DNA from: Candidatus Woesearchaeota archaeon
GTDB lineage: Archaea > Nanobdellota > Nanobdellia > Woesearchaeales > UBA10216
Assembly: GCA_013331515.1 (NCBI GenBank)
Contig: DUGG01000018.1
Coordinates: 1-13,097, forward strand
Reading direction: 5' to 3'
DNA: 13,097 bases
Below the pieces are notes generated by a model. The model had not been told where the DNA came from. It saw only the letters and a list, made by a program, of their open reading frames with translations, and did no database searches. Below are positions 12,687-13,097 of the stretch, in pieces. The position numbers and the translations under genes are program-made. Every line of letters begins with the position of its first letter. Positions within the stretch are counted from its first letter, which is position 1.

Positions 12687-12860
12687 TTACGCTTTTAGAA
12701 ATCCCAAGGTGGGTTGTAAATCTGGAATGCTGCGCACAAGCCTGAGCTCCAGCTTCCTGCCATCCTTCAACTCATTCAGCGCCCTTATGCTGAGCTCCTT
12801 CACATGCCTGAAAAACAGGTCACTTACCATCCCGGCGTTTAACTCAGTAGGCAAAGACAT
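12687..12860 (-). CDS. Unrecognised 57-aa protein with perfect ribosome site
   Basis: The product begins MSLPTELNAGMVSDLFFRHV and is mostly amphipathic helix with a mixed-charge middle (KELSIRALNELKDGRKLELR). It has no membrane span or known motif. Evidence for a real gene is the perfect GGAGGTGA at 12866-12873, five bases before ATG 12860. The box at 12940-12947 would give it a leader of about 57 nt. The GTG at 12875 is in frame but lies inside the ribosome site, so ATG 12860 is preferred. It stands between the TsaC/Sua5 gene (same strand, 119 nt downstream) and a divergent gene. It could be a complete small protein or the remnant of a larger one; function unknown. Confidence 0.6.
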   Translation of the reverse strand: MSLPTELNAGMVSDLFFRHVKELSIRALNELKDGRKLELRLVRSIPDLQPTLGFLKA

Positions 12861-12865
12861 ACAAA

Positions 12866-12873
12866 TCACCTCC
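12866..12873 (-). promoter_or_regulatory. Ribosome binding site of the 57-aa gene
   Basis: GGAGGTGA on the minus strand, five bases before ATG 12860, decides the start of the gene. Confidence 0.7.
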
Positions 12874-12939
12874 ACAACAGCAGCAACTGCGTGTATCCTT
12901 TCGCAGCAGCTATGCTATCCAGAATACGTCCCTCTTCTG

Positions 12940-12947
12940 TTTAAATA
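12940..12947. promoter_or_regulatory. TATA element between divergent genes at the right edge
   Basis: TTTAAATA on the plus strand is centred 25-26 nt before GTG 12969. Its palindromic TTTAAA could also drive the minus-strand 57-aa gene, with a longer leader. Confidence 0.55.
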
Positions 12948-12968
12948 CCCTGTCCGGGCGGTTGTCCA

Positions 12969-13097
12969 GTGGCCAGTGCAAACCAGCAGCCGGCAATTCT
13001 GCTCGTAGCGAAATGTGCAGTCATATCCGGCAGGACTTGCGATTTGGTCAAGTCTTGTAATGACTACTTGATAAGCAACGTCCGGGAATTGCTTGCG
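12969..13097 (+). CDS. Unrecognised protein, N-terminal 43 codons (partial)
   Basis: From GTG 12969 the frame is open to the window edge. It begins (V/M)ASANQQPAILLVAKCAVIS and continues with GRTCDLVKSCNDYLISNVRE. It has a short hydrophobic strand ILLVAKCAVI, three cysteines, then a helix. The GTG lies 25-26 nt behind the TATA box at 12940-12947, the same geometry as the leaderless GTG genes at 1824, 11188 and 12567. That spacing is the main support for this start. The family cannot be told from so little. Confidence 0.55.
   Translation, partial: MASANQQPAILLVAKCAVISGRTCDLVKSCNDYLISNVRELLA

Noticed and set aside
12577..13008. Plus-strand frame of 143 codons at the right end
   Set aside because: It runs antisense through the 57-aa gene and its ribosome site, has no promoter or ribosome site of its own, and its product shows no domain-like pattern.
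1..13097. CRISPR arrays, insertion sequences and tRNA genes
   Set aside because: No regularly spaced repeats, no transposase-like frames with terminal repeats, and no T-loop/acceptor pattern were seen.

Overview
The window reads as a piece of an archaeal chromosome, most likely from the small-genome DPANN group (a Diapherotrites- or Micrarchaeota-like lineage fits; this placement is inference). The archaeal markers are FtsZ, RIO1 kinase, archaeal DnaG, archease with RtcB, and a YrdC-type TsaC/Sua5 protein. Almost every gene has a TATA box centred 25-29 nt upstream of its ATG or GTG, the layout of leaderless archaeal mRNAs. A few genes use a strong GGAGGTGA-type ribosome site instead. G+C content looks close to one half.

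Layout: 1-186 is the 3' end of ftsZ, followed by a terminator region facing rio1 (minus). An unrecognised gene (1141-1824, minus) lies upstream of rio1. From 1855 to 2384 there is a 530-nt stretch without a protein gene that appears to hold a structured non-coding RNA (about 1931-2146). Then come dnaG (plus) and, convergent to it, a SurA-N-like lipoprotein (minus). The lipoprotein is divergent from a two-gene surface operon of pilin-like, heavily sequon-bearing proteins (4486-6146). Convergent to that operon is a two-gene minus operon of a methyltransferase-like protein and a 90-aa acidic protein.

7699-10369 is the centre of interest. It holds archease, an alpha/beta hydrolase overlapping it by 4 nt, and the RNA ligase RtcB. 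The rtcB reading frame is broken by a 31-nt insert with a stop codon, inside the family's most conserved motif. The insert and its flanks fold into a bulge-helix-bulge (3-nt bulge, 4-bp helix, 3-nt bulge). Cutting at the canonical positions (after 9115 and after 9146) rejoins the codons as GGA TAC GGC and restores an uninterrupted 473-aa RtcB. The gene for the enzyme that seals BHB-cut exons therefore seems to carry a BHB intron itself. RtcB, helped by archease, would be needed to mature its own mRNA, and an unspliced message would give only a 67-aa stub.

The remainder holds a metallophosphoesterase (minus) with an altered metal motif, an unrecognised gene (11188-11964), the TsaC/Sua5-like protein (minus), a 57-aa gene with a perfect ribosome site (minus), and the first 43 codons of a leaderless GTG gene running off the right edge. 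Three genes (1141-1824, 6437-7474, 11188-11964) share an identical 15-base promoter element, AGAAAGATTTAAATA. None of the three could be given a specific function.
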